A stretch of 32,042 nt of DNA from Provencibacterium sp. (GCA_022792175.1 JAAWAN010000020.1:188745-220786), one strand, 5' to 3'. Positions 1 to 8,420 are shown, counted from the stretch's first letter. Numbers and translations are program-made. Notes: generated from the letters alone by a model not told the origin.

Positions 1-687
1 CTGCATCGCGGCATTATCCACATACATATTCTGCAGATCGATATCGGGATATTCGCTGGCGGCAACTCGCGCCACTGTTTGACGGAAGAGCAGCGAGGAC
101 TCGAGAACATTCGCCTTGTCCACACAGGTGACCCGCTTTCTGCGGCGGGAGGCGGAATCAAAGGCCACCCGGGCAATCCGTTCGATTTCGTGCTCACTGT
201 AGCGCATTTCATCGAACCCGGAGAGCTCTCCCTCTGCCGATTCGCGGCCATGCCTGCCGAAATAGATGCCGCCCGTCAGCTCCCGGACAACCAACAGATC
301 TACTCCCCGCTCGATGATACGGGGCTTCAACGGAGAACTCTCCTGCAGCGCCGGAAAGATACGGGCCGGACGAAGGTTGGCAAACAGCCCCAGCTCGGCC
401 CTGATTCCCAGCAGCCCTTTCTCCGGCCGGATATCCGATGTAAGCATATCCCAGCGGGGGCCGCCCACTGCCCCAAGCAGCACCGCATCGGAGGATTGGC
501 AGCTTTTTACCGTTTCTTCCGGCAGCGGGATGCCTGTTTTATCAATAGCCGCGCCCCCCAGAAGCTGATAGTCCAGCTCCAAGCTGATACTTCCCGCTTC
601 GCAGACCGTCCGCAGTACTTTCAGCGCCTGCTCAACAATTTCCGGGCCGATCCCGTCCCCTTTCAGCACGGTGATGCGCATTTTCAT
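1..687 (-). CDS. leuB: 3-isopropylmalate dehydrogenase, partial (C-terminus beyond window)
   Basis: LeuB oxidatively decarboxylates 3-isopropylmalate with NAD+ in cytosolic leucine biosynthesis. The 229 visible codons begin with the beta-strand/loop GDGIGPE (residues 10-16) and carry RELTGGIYFG (135-144), the catalytic-lysine motif DKAN (190-193) and a metal-binding aspartate in YVDNAAMQ (222-229). Family members are about 350-360 residues, so about a third is missing at the window edge, not by mutation. The start at 687 is chosen because GGGGGAGG lies 8 nt upstream; an in-frame ATG two codons later is the alternative. It lies about 50 bp behind cobO on the same strand and is probably read from the same transcript, an odd partnership for a leucine gene. 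Isocitrate and tartrate dehydrogenases are related, but the ELTGGIYFG motif favours LeuB. Confidence 0.95.
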   Translation of the reverse strand, partial: MKMRITVLKGDGIGPEIVEQALKVLRTVCEAGSISLELDYQLLGGAAIDKTGIPLPEETVKSCQSSDAVLLGAVGGPRWDMLTSDIRPEKGLLGIRAELGLFANLRPARIFPALQESSPLKPRIIERGVDLLVVRELTGGIYFGRHGRESAEGELSGFDEMRYSEHEIERIARVAFDSASRRRKRVTCVDKANVLESSLLFRQTVARVAASEYPDIDLQNMYVDNAAMQ

Positions 688-737
688 TTTTATGTCCTCC
701 CCCTTTAAACAGCCTTCTGCCGGTATTTCTTTTTGCG

Positions 738-1274
738 CTAAAATTCCACGCCATAGCGGGCGGCAATCCCCCTCTCATAGGGGTGCTTTTGTGCCTGTAT
801 AAAGCTGAAATAATCCGCCATTTGGCAAAGCTCTTTACTGGGGCTGCGGCCGGTCAAAACCGCCTCCGTTTCGGCAGCGCGCGAAAAAAGCGCCTGCTGC
901 AGCTCTTTTTCCTCCAGCATCCCGGCAGAAACGGCATCCAAAACCTCATCCAAAATGACCAGGCCATAGTTTCCGCTCTGCAGCGCGCTGCAGGCCGCGG
1001 AAAACACCTGCCGGCAGCTCTCCCTGCACTGCAGACGCTCCTGTTCATCCATCGCCCCAATAAATTTGATGACCGGGTCGGTCCGACAAATTTCTATCCC
1101 CAGCTGGCGCATGGGGGCCAGCTCGGCAGTCGGCCGGCCCTTTAAAAACTGCGCAAACAGCACCCTTCGCCCCGCGCCGCACATGCGGACAGCCAATCCG
1201 ATAGCCGCCGTCGTTTTCCCCTTCCCGTCCCCGGTATAGATGTGAAGCAGCCCGGCCTGCCTATCTTCCAGCAT
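738..1274 (-). CDS. cobO: Corrinoid adenosyltransferase (BtuR/CobO/CobP family)
   Basis: This 178-residue protein transfers the adenosyl group of ATP to cob(I)alamin/corrinoids, giving the coenzyme form. Visible are the P-loop GDGKGKTT (residues 15-22), the VILDEVLDA segment (around 105-113) and a C-terminal TGRSPS segment, all in the order and length of the BtuR/CobO family. The start ATG overlaps the end of the upstream phosphatase gene by 14 bp and has GGAGG 6 nt before it, so the two are translationally coupled. The upstream phosphatase is of the family that includes alpha-ribazole phosphatase (CobC), so the pair may serve cobalamin assembly or salvage. No other cob genes are in the window. 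Confidence 0.93.
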   Translation of the reverse strand: MLEDRQAGLLHIYTGDGKGKTTAAIGLAVRMCGAGRRVLFAQFLKGRPTAELAPMRQLGIEICRTDPVIKFIGAMDEQERLQCRESCRQVFSAACSALQSGNYGLVILDEVLDAVSAGMLEEKELQQALFSRAAETEAVLTGRSPSKELCQMADYFSFIQAQKHPYERGIAARYGVEF

Positions 1275-1929
1275 GAAAGCCCTCCTTTAGCGGCTGGTTG
1301 ATATCCCTTTCCTTTAACCCGTAGGGCGCTACGCCATAGATTTCAAAGGCATGGTCGCGCATCCACATCTGCGGGGTCATTAAAAGAGTATATCCCTTTC
1401 CATTTCCAACCATGCACTGCTCGACCGGGCGCTTGGGGAGGCCCATGCCATATAAAAGCATGGAGATAAGCCCCCCGTGGGTAATCAGCGCGACCGAACG
1501 CAGCCGCTCTTTCATCATGCGCTCAAAAAGCTTCTCCATGCCGTTTGCCGCCCGGGCAAGGACCTGCTGCGGGCTCTCCCCTCCCGGCGGGGCCTGCTTC
1601 ATTCCGGAGGAGAGCCACTGCGCAAAGGCCGGAATATTCTGCAGCTGCTGATAGCTCTTATTTTCCCATTCGCCGAAATCGCATTCCATAAAGGCCTCCC
1701 AGCCTTCCATATACCGCTCCGGATAGAGAATCTGCGCCGTTTCGGTGCAGCGCTGCAGCGGGCTGGATACCACCATATCCACCTGGGGATATTCGAACTG
1801 CTCCTTTAGCGCCCGCAGCTCGCTTCGGCCCCTTTCACACAAGGGGATATCTGTCCGTCCAATATAACGGCCCTCCATATTTCCCTGGGTCATTCCATGG
1901 CGGATAAGATGTATCCGATAGGTTAACAA
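1261..1929 (-). CDS. Histidine phosphatase family protein (CobC-like candidate)
   Basis: This 222-residue protein belongs to the phosphoglycerate-mutase-like branch of the histidine phosphatases. The phospho-acceptor RHG lies near the N-terminus (about residues 9-11), followed by the SSPLQRCTETA block and a later ITHGG with the second catalytic histidine. The start is taken as TTG at 1929: GGAGG sits 7 nt upstream, whereas the longer in-frame TTG at 1944 overlaps that ribosome binding site. Coupling to cobO (14 bp overlap) suggests alpha-ribazole-5-phosphate phosphatase activity, but the motifs alone do not separate CobC from other small-molecule phosphatases. It appears to be the first gene of the minus-strand unit that continues through cobO into leuB. 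Confidence 0.85.
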   Translation of the reverse strand: MLTYRIHLIRHGMTQGNMEGRYIGRTDIPLCERGRSELRALKEQFEYPQVDMVVSSPLQRCTETAQILYPERYMEGWEAFMECDFGEWENKSYQQLQNIPAFAQWLSSGMKQAPPGGESPQQVLARAANGMEKLFERMMKERLRSVALITHGGLISMLLYGMGLPKRPVEQCMVGNGKGYTLLMTPQMWMRDHAFEIYGVAPYGLKERDINQPLKEGFHAGR

Positions 1930-1977
1930 AAAATTTCCCTCCAATGAACAGATTACGACAAATTTCCAAAAATGATC

Positions 1978-2006
1978 TTTACAAAATGCCCGCTCTGTAA
2001 TATAAT
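1978..2006 (+). promoter_or_regulatory. Sigma-A promoter for the XRE regulator gene
   Basis: TTTACA (1978-1983), a 17-nt spacer and a perfect TATAAT (2001-2006). The predicted start is near 2013, about 88 nt before the ATG of the regulator and only about 20 nt before a terminator-like hairpin. Confidence 0.8.
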
Positions 2007-2032
2007 CGGATATACGCAGAGTACAATTTCTG

Positions 2033-2057
2033 CCCCGCCAAAGCGGGGGATTTTTTT
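2033..2057 (+). terminator. Early terminator-like hairpin in the leader of the XRE gene
   Basis: CCCCGC (2033-2038), a CAAA loop and GCGGGG (2043-2048) are followed within 2 nt by a run of seven T. The signal lies between the promoter at 1978-2006 and the ATG at 2101, so full-length mRNA requires readthrough. It could act as an attenuator or end a short RNA of about 45 nt. Confidence 0.7.
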
Positions 2058-2100
2058 GCTCCTGTCAAAATCAATGAATCATTTTGGAGGCACAGCGCGC

Positions 2101-2811
2101 ATGAACACCGATTTTCCACGGGTACTGACCCTGATCCGCAAAGAGCGGGGAATTTCTCAAAAACGGGCGGCAGCGGATCTTGGCATTTCGCAGGCACTTT
2201 TATCGCATTATGAAAAGGGCATTCGTGAGTGCGGGCTGGATTTTCTCAGGCGCTGTGCCGATTACTATGAAGTATCCTGCGACTATCTGCTCGGCCGCTC
2301 CCCCGACCGGGCCGGCGCCCAGATCACAGTGCAGGATATTCCGGAGCCGGACAGTGCCGGAAAGGAAAATATCTGGAACGGCGGGGTTCTCGCGATACTC
2401 AATAAAAAGCTTCTGGCCAATTCGCTGAACATTCTTTTTGACCTGCTTTCCCGCTCGCGCAACAAGCAGCTGCTGCAGGAGGTCTCCTCTTTCCTGATGC
2501 TTGCCGTTTACCGCATGTTCCGGGTGGTTCATTCCGCAAACGCTAAAAACCAGCCGGCCATGTTTTCGCTGCCAAAAGCGCTGGCCTCCCGCTATGCGGA
2601 TGCCGCCATGCAGATGTGCGAAGCACGGGCCTCTGCCATTGCAGACGGAAACATAACGGATGGAATGGAGCCTATTCAGGATACCGAACCGCTTTTTTTG
2701 ACAACCGAGCTCATTGCCGAGCGCTATCCTCTTTTTGCCTCCTCGCTGCTCAATCTGATACAAAATTCCGAAAGCCGGATAGATTATCAGCCCATCAGAA
2801 AAAAGCGCTGA
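2101..2811 (+). CDS. XRE-family helix-turn-helix transcriptional regulator
   Basis: This is a 236-residue cytosolic DNA-binding protein. Residues about 5-65 form an XRE/Cro-CI type HTH, with a recognition region around SQALLSHYEKG and the typical closing segment YYEVSCDYLLGRS. The remaining 170 residues are unrecognised and have no obvious membrane segment, so the ligand or partner is unknown. The start is ATG 2101, with GGAGG 10 nt upstream; longer in-frame starts upstream would place coding sequence over the terminator-like hairpin. The gene stands alone with its own promoter and is followed by a strong terminator. It is divergent from the phosphatase-cobO-leuB unit, which it might control. 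The target is inference. Confidence 0.85.
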   Translation: MNTDFPRVLTLIRKERGISQKRAAADLGISQALLSHYEKGIRECGLDFLRRCADYYEVSCDYLLGRSPDRAGAQITVQDIPEPDSAGKENIWNGGVLAILNKKLLANSLNILFDLLSRSRNKQLLQEVSSFLMLAVYRMFRVVHSANAKNQPAMFSLPKALASRYADAAMQMCEARASAIADGNITDGMEPIQDTEPLFLTTELIAERYPLFASSLLNLIQNSESRIDYQPIRKKR

Positions 2812-2868
2812 CCCTTTGCTATCATACCATTTTATGGAGAAAAAAGAAAGAAAATATTATGAATTTTT

Positions 2869-2902
2869 TGCGATGCTTCCGACAGGCAGCATCGCATTTT
2901 TT
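2869..2902 (+). terminator. Rho-independent terminator after the XRE gene
   Basis: TGCGATGC (2869-2876) pairs with GCATCGCA (2889-2896) across a 12-nt loop and is followed by TTTTTT. It lies about 60 bp after the stop codon at 2811. Confidence 0.85.
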
Positions 2903-2938
2903 CATTCAAAACATCCGCCCTGCTTTTCCTTTTTTCAA

Positions 2939-2967
2939 TTGACATCTATCTGCTATTGGGATAAGAT
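2939..2967 (+). promoter_or_regulatory. Sigma-A promoter for the lipoprotein/two-component operon
   Basis: A perfect TTGACA (2939-2944) is followed after 17 nt by TAAGAT (2962-2967). A TATAAT at 2967-2972 is also present, but its spacing of 22 nt is too long. The 5' leader of about 85 nt ends at an AAGGAGGAGG ribosome binding site. Confidence 0.75.
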
Positions 2968-3057
2968 ATAATAGTTGCAGCATGGCCGTTTTCCTTTTTA
3001 TCCGCTATGGTGCAGGCTTTGTTCCTGATTCTTATAAGGAGGAGGCACAAACAACCG

Positions 3058-4407
3058 ATGAAAAAAATATCCGCCATTTTTCTGGCCGGCCTTCTCCTGT
3101 TTAGCGGCTGCTCTTTTCCAGCTGCTACGACTGCCGATTTAATGCGTGCCCCCAAGCTGACCGAGGAGCAGGCGGCTGTTAACCGCGCACTGAGCAGCGC
3201 TCTGGGAACGGAGGACTACAAACTGAAGTATCCCCTTTCCGGTTCCTATCGTTCGGCCTATGTTTTTTATGATGTGGACGGCGACGCCGTTCAGGAGGCG
3301 CTGGTTTTCTATCAGCCGTCGGTAGAGGGCAGCGGTGTGCGCATTAATATTCTGGATTACCAGAACGGAGAATGGCGTTCCATTTATGATATATCCGGCG
3401 AGGGCAGCGGAGATGTGGATTATATCACCTTTGAAAGCATGGAATCAAAGGATTATAAGAACATCATTATTGGCTGGAGACCGGAAAATTCGGTGGAAAA
3501 GCTGATGGCTATCTATACCTTTGAGGATAACCGGCTTATCACCCGCTTTGATGAGCGCTATTCGCAGTTTATTATCCGCGATTTTGATCAGGATGGGCTG
3601 ATGGACATTGTCACCCTTTCTCTGCGGCGCAATATGATGACGCTGGTGAGCGCCGGGCAAAGCGGGGAAATTGAAACAACTGATACACTGGATCTGGGCC
3701 AGAATATAAAGAGTATTGAGCAGATGCTCCTGGGCCGGCTTTCCGGTTCCAGGCAGGCCATTTTTTTGGATGTGATGCTGGAGCGCTCCTCCTATGCAAC
3801 CGAAATTATAGAAATCGAAGACGGACGTCTTACGCCGCTTATCGATCTCTCCCGGGTCTATGATGGGGAAGGCGGAGATCCCTCCCCCCAGCAGGAGGAG
3901 AATTTCATCCTGACAAGGCGCTACGAGCCCATTGTGTGCATGGATTCAAATGGGGACGGCATTATTGAGGTTCCCTCCAGCCAGCCGCTTCTGGGCTATG
4001 AGGAAGCCTATAACGACCTGGAAGAGAATGTCATGTATCTGACAACCTTCAGCATTCTCCAGCAGGATGCGCTGACGCCGGTTTTTCAGGCCTGCGTGAA
4101 CATAGAAGCCGGCTATTTTATCAAAATCCTCCCGCGCTGGGAGAACCGGCTGACGGTCGTTTCAGATGGAAATCCCAACCAATGGCAGTTTATCGAATAC
4201 CGGGAAAACCTGAACGATCTTTCAAACGAGCTGCTGCGCATCACCCGCGTATCCCGCGGGGATACGCTTGACCGGTTTGAGCGCAACCAGATTCTTTTGG
4301 GGACCAGCCGGGGCCTCTACCGCTTTTATGGATATATCCCGCCGGTGCAAGAGAACGGCCTGCAGCCGACAGAGGCAGAGCTTAAAGAGATGTTTTTCCT
4401 GCTATGA
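3058..4407 (+). CDS. Lipoprotein with Ca-loop-like (FG-GAP/VCBS-like) motifs
   Basis: This 449-residue protein has a signal peptide ending in the lipobox FSGC, with the lipidated cysteine at residue 18, so it should be anchored on the outer face of the membrane. Three acidic loops, DVDGDAVQE (72-80), DFDQDGLMD (175-183) and DSNGDGIIE (296-304), each sit before a beta-strand, as in FG-GAP/VCBS propeller blades that bind Ca2+. I recognise no enzyme motif. The ribosome binding site AAGGAGGAGG is 12 nt from the ATG, a long spacing, but the signal peptide fixes this start. The stop is 12 bp before the response regulator, so it is the first gene of an operon with a two-component pair and may be an extracytoplasmic input or output of that system (inference). 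Confidence 0.8.
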   Translation: MKKISAIFLAGLLLFSGCSFPAATTADLMRAPKLTEEQAAVNRALSSALGTEDYKLKYPLSGSYRSAYVFYDVDGDAVQEALVFYQPSVEGSGVRINILDYQNGEWRSIYDISGEGSGDVDYITFESMESKDYKNIIIGWRPENSVEKLMAIYTFEDNRLITRFDERYSQFIIRDFDQDGLMDIVTLSLRRNMMTLVSAGQSGEIETTDTLDLGQNIKSIEQMLLGRLSGSRQAIFLDVMLERSSYATEIIEIEDGRLTPLIDLSRVYDGEGGDPSPQQEENFILTRRYEPIVCMDSNGDGIIEVPSSQPLLGYEEAYNDLEENVMYLTTFSILQQDALTPVFQACVNIEAGYFIKILPRWENRLTVVSDGNPNQWQFIEYRENLNDLSNELLRITRVSRGDTLDRFERNQILLGTSRGLYRFYGYIPPVQENGLQPTEAELKEMFFLL

Positions 4408-4419
4408 ACAAGGATGGAG

Positions 4420-5124
4420 ATGAACAGATTGAAAAAGATACTGGTTGTGGAGGATGAGGACGTTATCCGCGAGTTTGTGGTTATCAACCTCAAGCGCGCC
4501 GGATATGACGTGACCGATGTGCCAAACGGCGAGGAGGCGCTGCGTGTTTTCGAGCAGCAAAACGGGGAATTTGATGTAGCTCTGCTGGATATTATGATGC
4601 CTGGTATTGACGGCTTTCAGGTCTGCAAGGAAATCCGCCGGCGCAGCAGCTCGATAGGCATCATCCTCCTCTCGGCCAAAAGCCAGGAGATGGATAAGGT
4701 CAGCGGACTGATGATGGGGGCAGATGACTATGTCACCAAGCCCTTCAGCCCTTCCGAGCTGGTAGCGCGGGTGGATGCCATCCACCGCCGGGTGACGATG
4801 ATTGCTGGGCGCGCGGAGGAAAGCTCGGTGCTCTCCTCCGGCCCATTTGTTCTCAACCTGAAAAGCCGCAGCCTGCACAAAAACGGCAAGGAAATCGATC
4901 TGACTCAGGTTGAATTTCAGATTATGGAATTTTTTATGAGCAATCCCGGAACGGCGCTCGAGCGCAGCGAAATTCTCAACAAGGTCTGGGGAGAGGGCTA
5001 TTTCGGCGATGTTAAAATTGTGGATGTCAACATCCGCAGGCTGCGTATGAAAATTGAAGATAAGCCCTCTGAACCGCAGTATCTGCTGACCGTTTGGGGA
5101 TTCGGCTATAAGTGGAACGCCTGA
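4420..5124 (+). CDS. OmpR/PhoB-family response regulator
   Basis: This 234-residue two-domain regulator has a receiver domain with the acidic pocket VVEDED near residue 12, the phospho-acceptor Asp57 in LLDIMMPG and a VTKPF lysine motif. A C-terminal winged helix follows, from LTQVEFQIMEF through the DVNIRRLRMKI recognition region to the TVWGFGYKW wing. Three starts are possible: ATG 4414, ATG 4420 with AAGG 6 nt upstream, or TTG 4429 with GGAG 9 nt upstream. I use 4420, and the choice changes only a few residues. It lies between the lipoprotein and the kinase on one strand and is presumably phosphorylated by that kinase. Its targets are not visible. Confidence 0.93.
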   Translation: MNRLKKILVVEDEDVIREFVVINLKRAGYDVTDVPNGEEALRVFEQQNGEFDVALLDIMMPGIDGFQVCKEIRRRSSSIGIILLSAKSQEMDKVSGLMMGADDYVTKPFSPSELVARVDAIHRRVTMIAGRAEESSVLSSGPFVLNLKSRSLHKNGKEIDLTQVEFQIMEFFMSNPGTALERSEILNKVWGEGYFGDVKIVDVNIRRLRMKIEDKPSEPQYLLTVWGFGYKWNA

Positions 5125-5153
5125 GAGCAGCTGCACAGGGGGAGGGATAAACG

Positions 5154-6563
5154 GTGGCGCAGAAAAACACGATAACGCGGCGATGGCTTTTAAACAGCTT
5201 CGTGACCATCCTGCTGGTTTTGATTTCAGTGATTATCGTTGCCTCCATTGCCATTCGCTCTTTTTTCTATAGTGCGGTGCGCTCGGAGATTATCTCCCGC
5301 TCCAACGTTCACACAACCCTGCTCGAGACCTACGCCACCGACTCCCCTGCTGATTATTCCAATGAAGTACGCAACCTTGTCGAGGATTTTGAAGATAAAG
5401 ATAAAATGGAGCTGATGGCCATCAATCCGGATGGGGAGGTCGTGATTACCTCCAGCGGATTTGCTCCGCCCATCGATATGTTTATGCCGGATTTCGATGC
5501 GGCCATGCTTTCCGGGGAGCGCACCAGCGAAACTCGTTATAATCTAAACGGTGAAAATGTGCTGGCAATCACCGTTCTCTCCACCGTTTCCTCGGATGAA
5601 ATCGCCGCGCTGCGGTATGCCGTTTCGCTCGACAAAATCGATCAGCAGATTGTGCTGTTTATCGCGCTGATCACTATCATCTGCCTGTGCATTCTTCTTT
5701 TTGTCATCCTCACCAGTTCCTACTTTATCAATTCCATCGTCCGTCCGGTCGGCAAGGTGGGCGAAACTGCCCGGCGGATTGCACAGGGAGACTTTGGCGT
5801 TCGCCTCCAAAAACAGAATGACGATGAAATCGGCGAGCTGTGCGACACGATTAACGACATGGCGGAGGAGCTCAGCCAGTCGGAAAAGATGAAGAATGAC
5901 TTTATCTCCTCTGTTTCCCATGAACTGCGCACCCCGCTGACAGCGATCAAGGGCTGGGCAGAGACACTCTCCACCGGCGAAACGGCCGATCTGGCCCTGC
6001 TGCAGAAGGGAATGCACGTGATCATCGGCGAAACCGAGCGGCTTTCTCAGATGGTGGAGGAGCTGCTGGACTTTTCCCGCATTCAGAGCGGGCGCTTTAA
6101 CCTCGTGAAGGATAACCTGGATATCATCGCCGAGCTCAGTGATGCGGTGCTGATGTTCACCGAGCGAATAAAGCGCGAGCAGATGTCTCTCATCTATAAC
6201 GAGCCGGACTACCTGGCGATGGTTTATGGCGACCGCAACCGACTGCGGCAGGTGTTTGTCAATATTATTGACAATGCCATTAAATATTCCAATCCCGGCG
6301 ATACGATTACCATCAGCGTTGGCCGCGCGGCCAGCAAGGTGATGATTTCCATTCAGGATACCGGCTGCGGCATTAAGGCGGAGGATCTGCCTAAAATCAA
6401 GGCAAAATTCTATAAGGCCAACTCCACCCGCCGGGGCTCGGGAATCGGGCTCGCCGTTGCGGACGAAATCATCAGTCAGCACGGCGGAACACTGGAAATT
6501 CTGAGCAAGGAGCAGGCCGGAACCACCGTTATCATCTCGCTGCCATCCGTCGAAGAGCTCTGA
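5154..6563 (+). CDS. Membrane sensor histidine kinase (HAMP-HisKA-HATPase)
   Basis: This is a 469-residue partner of the adjacent response regulator. Transmembrane segments at about 12-34 and 166-190 flank an extracytoplasmic sensor region of about 130 residues. HAMP follows (191-245), then HisKA with phospho-accepting His256 in SHELRTPLTAIKG, then the ATPase with N box (NIIDNAIKYS), G1 (DTGCGI) and G2 (GSGIGLAVADE). The start is GTG, with GGGGGAGGG 7 nt before it, 29 bp after the regulator. The architecture resembles PhoR/WalK-type kinases, but no PAS domain is recognisable. Linkage to the upstream lipoprotein suggests sensing of an envelope or ionic signal (inference). Confidence 0.94.
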   Translation: MAQKNTITRRWLLNSFVTILLVLISVIIVASIAIRSFFYSAVRSEIISRSNVHTTLLETYATDSPADYSNEVRNLVEDFEDKDKMELMAINPDGEVVITSSGFAPPIDMFMPDFDAAMLSGERTSETRYNLNGENVLAITVLSTVSSDEIAALRYAVSLDKIDQQIVLFIALITIICLCILLFVILTSSYFINSIVRPVGKVGETARRIAQGDFGVRLQKQNDDEIGELCDTINDMAEELSQSEKMKNDFISSVSHELRTPLTAIKGWAETLSTGETADLALLQKGMHVIIGETERLSQMVEELLDFSRIQSGRFNLVKDNLDIIAELSDAVLMFTERIKREQMSLIYNEPDYLAMVYGDRNRLRQVFVNIIDNAIKYSNPGDTITISVGRAASKVMISIQDTGCGIKAEDLPKIKAKFYKANSTRRGSGIGLAVADEIISQHGGTLEILSKEQAGTTVIISLPSVEEL

Positions 6564-6646
6564 GAGGCTCATTCGGCGGCTCAAAGGTGATAGACTCTTC
6601 ATTTTTTCATTTTTTACCGATATACCAAAAAAGGAGATAAGCAGCT

Positions 6647-7597
6647 TTGAAAGAAAAAAACACTACTTTTAAAACCTCTATTGGCGGACAGGCCCTGATT
6701 GAAGGGGTCATGATGCGCAACGACTCCTCAAGCGTGGCGATTGATAAATGCGCCATGGCCGTGCGCAAGCCGGATGGGGAAATCGAACTGGAAGTCTGGG
6801 AAAGCCAGAAGCCCAAGAGATGGTACCGCCGCACCCCTTTTGTTCGGGGAATTTTTAATTTTATCAATATGCTGATTATCGGCTACAAAACGCTGATGCG
6901 CTCCGCTGAGCTCGCCGGCTTTGAGGATGAGGAGGAATCCGCATTTGAAAAAAAGCTGCGGGAAAAGCTGGGCAAAAATTTTACCGCTTTCTTTAACGGC
7001 ATTGTAATGGTGCTGGGCGTTGTTCTGGCCGTCGGGCTTTTTATGCTGCTTCCCGCCGCTATCGGCTACCTGCTGGGCGGCGCTATCCATACCCGGCTGG
7101 CGCTGACAGCGGTAGAAGGGGTCACCAAAATTATCATCTTTATCCTCTATCTCGCACTGGTATCCCGGATGCAGGAAATCCACCGGGTCTTTCAGTACCA
7201 CGGCGCAGAGCACAAGACCATTTTCTGCTATGAGCATGGGCAGGAGCTGACGGTAGAAAATGTTCAAAAATTTCAACGGTTCCACCCCCGCTGCGGCACC
7301 AGCTTTCTGCTGATTGTGCTGGTCATCTCCATTCTGGTCTTTTCGGTGGTCACCTGGGATAGCCTGTTTCTGCGCGTTTTTCTGAAATTGCTGCTGCTGC
7401 CGGTCGTCGTGGGCATCGCCTATGAGATTATCAAATTTGCCGGACGGCATGACAACCCCTTTACCCGCGCTATCTCTGCCCCCGGACTCTGGCTGCAGCG
7501 GCTTACTACCTCAGAACCGGATGCCAGCCAGATTGAGGTAGCCATCGCTTCGATGAAGGCAGTCATTCCCGAGGACCGCACCGATGCCATCTATTGA
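6647..7597 (+). CDS. yqhQ: DUF1385 membrane protein (YqhQ-like)
   Basis: This 316-residue membrane protein of unknown biochemical function belongs to the DUF1385 family. The N-terminal IGGQALIEGVMMRN segment and the central FQYHGAEHKTIFCYE and RFHPRCGTSF segments, with conserved His, Glu and Cys that could bind metal, are family hallmarks. Hydrophobic segments lie at about 110-140, 155-175, 220-240 and 248-268. The start is TTG, with AAGGAG about 10 nt upstream. It overlaps prmC by 14 bp, and in many Firmicutes DUF1385 genes lie beside prmC/prfA, which supports the call. prfA is absent here. A gap of about 80 bp without a clear terminator separates it from the kinase gene, so readthrough from that operon is possible. 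Confidence 0.88.
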   Translation: MKEKNTTFKTSIGGQALIEGVMMRNDSSSVAIDKCAMAVRKPDGEIELEVWESQKPKRWYRRTPFVRGIFNFINMLIIGYKTLMRSAELAGFEDEEESAFEKKLREKLGKNFTAFFNGIVMVLGVVLAVGLFMLLPAAIGYLLGGAIHTRLALTAVEGVTKIIIFILYLALVSRMQEIHRVFQYHGAEHKTIFCYEHGQELTVENVQKFQRFHPRCGTSFLLIVLVISILVFSVVTWDSLFLRVFLKLLLLPVVVGIAYEIIKFAGRHDNPFTRAISAPGLWLQRLTTSEPDASQIEVAIASMKAVIPEDRTDAIY

Positions 7598-8420
7598 CCG
7601 GCTGATGCGGGAAGGGACCCGCCTTTTAAAGGAGGCAGGCATCTCTTCTCCCCTTTTTGATGCGCGCGAGCTGATGATGCACGCGCTGGGACTTTCCTCT
7701 AAAATGGAGCTTTTTTGCCGCAGGGAGATGGACGAAGAGCAGGCACAGATTTACTGGCAGCTGATTGCGCGCCGCGCCGAACGCTACCCGCTGCAATATC
7801 TGCTCGGCTTCTGGGAATTTTACGGGCGCCGTTTTGCTGTACGGGAGGGGGTGCTCATCCCCCGTTCGGATACCGAATGCCTGGTGGACTGCGCACTGCA
7901 GGCTATCGACAAAACGGGCAAAGGGGCCGTTCTTGACCTGTGCAGCGGGACAGGGGCCGTAGCCATTACCCTTTCGCTGGAAAGAGCGGATATTTTAGCG
8001 GAGGCGCTGGAGCTCTCCTCTGCCGCGCTGGAGGTGCTGCAGGAGAATGTACATCTGCATGCGGCCCCGGTGCGCATAACCGCTGCAGATGCTCTCACCT
8101 ACACGCCGGAATCTTCCTATTCGTTGATTACCTGCAATCCGCCCTATATCAGCGAAGGGGAGTATGCTATGCTGCAGCCGGAGGTGCTGCACGAGCCCAA
8201 AATGGCGCTGGTGGCTGGGCATAACGGCTTGGCCTTTTATGAAACGATCAGCAGACGGTATTGCGATTTTCTTCTCCCTGGCGGGCTGCTGCTCTTCGAG
8301 GCGGGCGCCGGGCAGGCGGCAGCCATCAAGGAGATGCTGGCGAAAGCGGGGTATCGGGAAATTTTCAGTCGACCGGACATTCAGGGGATTGAGCGCGTCA
8401 TCGGGGGATATAAAGAATAG
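7584..8420 (+). CDS. prmC: Release-factor glutamine methyltransferase
   Basis: PrmC methylates the glutamine of the GGQ motif in peptide release factors using SAM. The 278-residue protein has an N-terminal helical region that ends in the RYPLQYLLG.WEFYG block, a SAM-binding strand VLDLCSGTGAVAI and the catalytic NPPY at residues 185-188, followed by YISEGEY. The length matches the family. The gene starts inside the end of the DUF1385 gene and is probably translationally coupled to it. It ends before a perfect palindromic terminator shared with the convergent polyphosphate gene. Other N5-glutamine methylases such as PrmB also carry NPPY, but the N-terminal domain and the DUF1385 linkage favour PrmC. 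Confidence 0.94.
   Translation: MPSIDRLMREGTRLLKEAGISSPLFDARELMMHALGLSSKMELFCRREMDEEQAQIYWQLIARRAERYPLQYLLGFWEFYGRRFAVREGVLIPRSDTECLVDCALQAIDKTGKGAVLDLCSGTGAVAITLSLERADILAEALELSSAALEVLQENVHLHAAPVRITAADALTYTPESSYSLITCNPPYISEGEYAMLQPEVLHEPKMALVAGHNGLAFYETISRRYCDFLLPGGLLLFEAGAGQAAAIKEMLAKAGYREIFSRPDIQGIERVIGGYKE

Noticed and set aside
2860-2942. Short open frame starting at the ATG just before the 2869 terminator
   Set aside because: It consists of the terminator stem and T-run read as codons; not a plausible protein.
2967-2972. Perfect TATAAT as the -10 of the lipoprotein operon
   Set aside because: The spacing of 22 nt from TTGACA is too long; TAAGAT at 2962-2967 gives the proper 17 nt.
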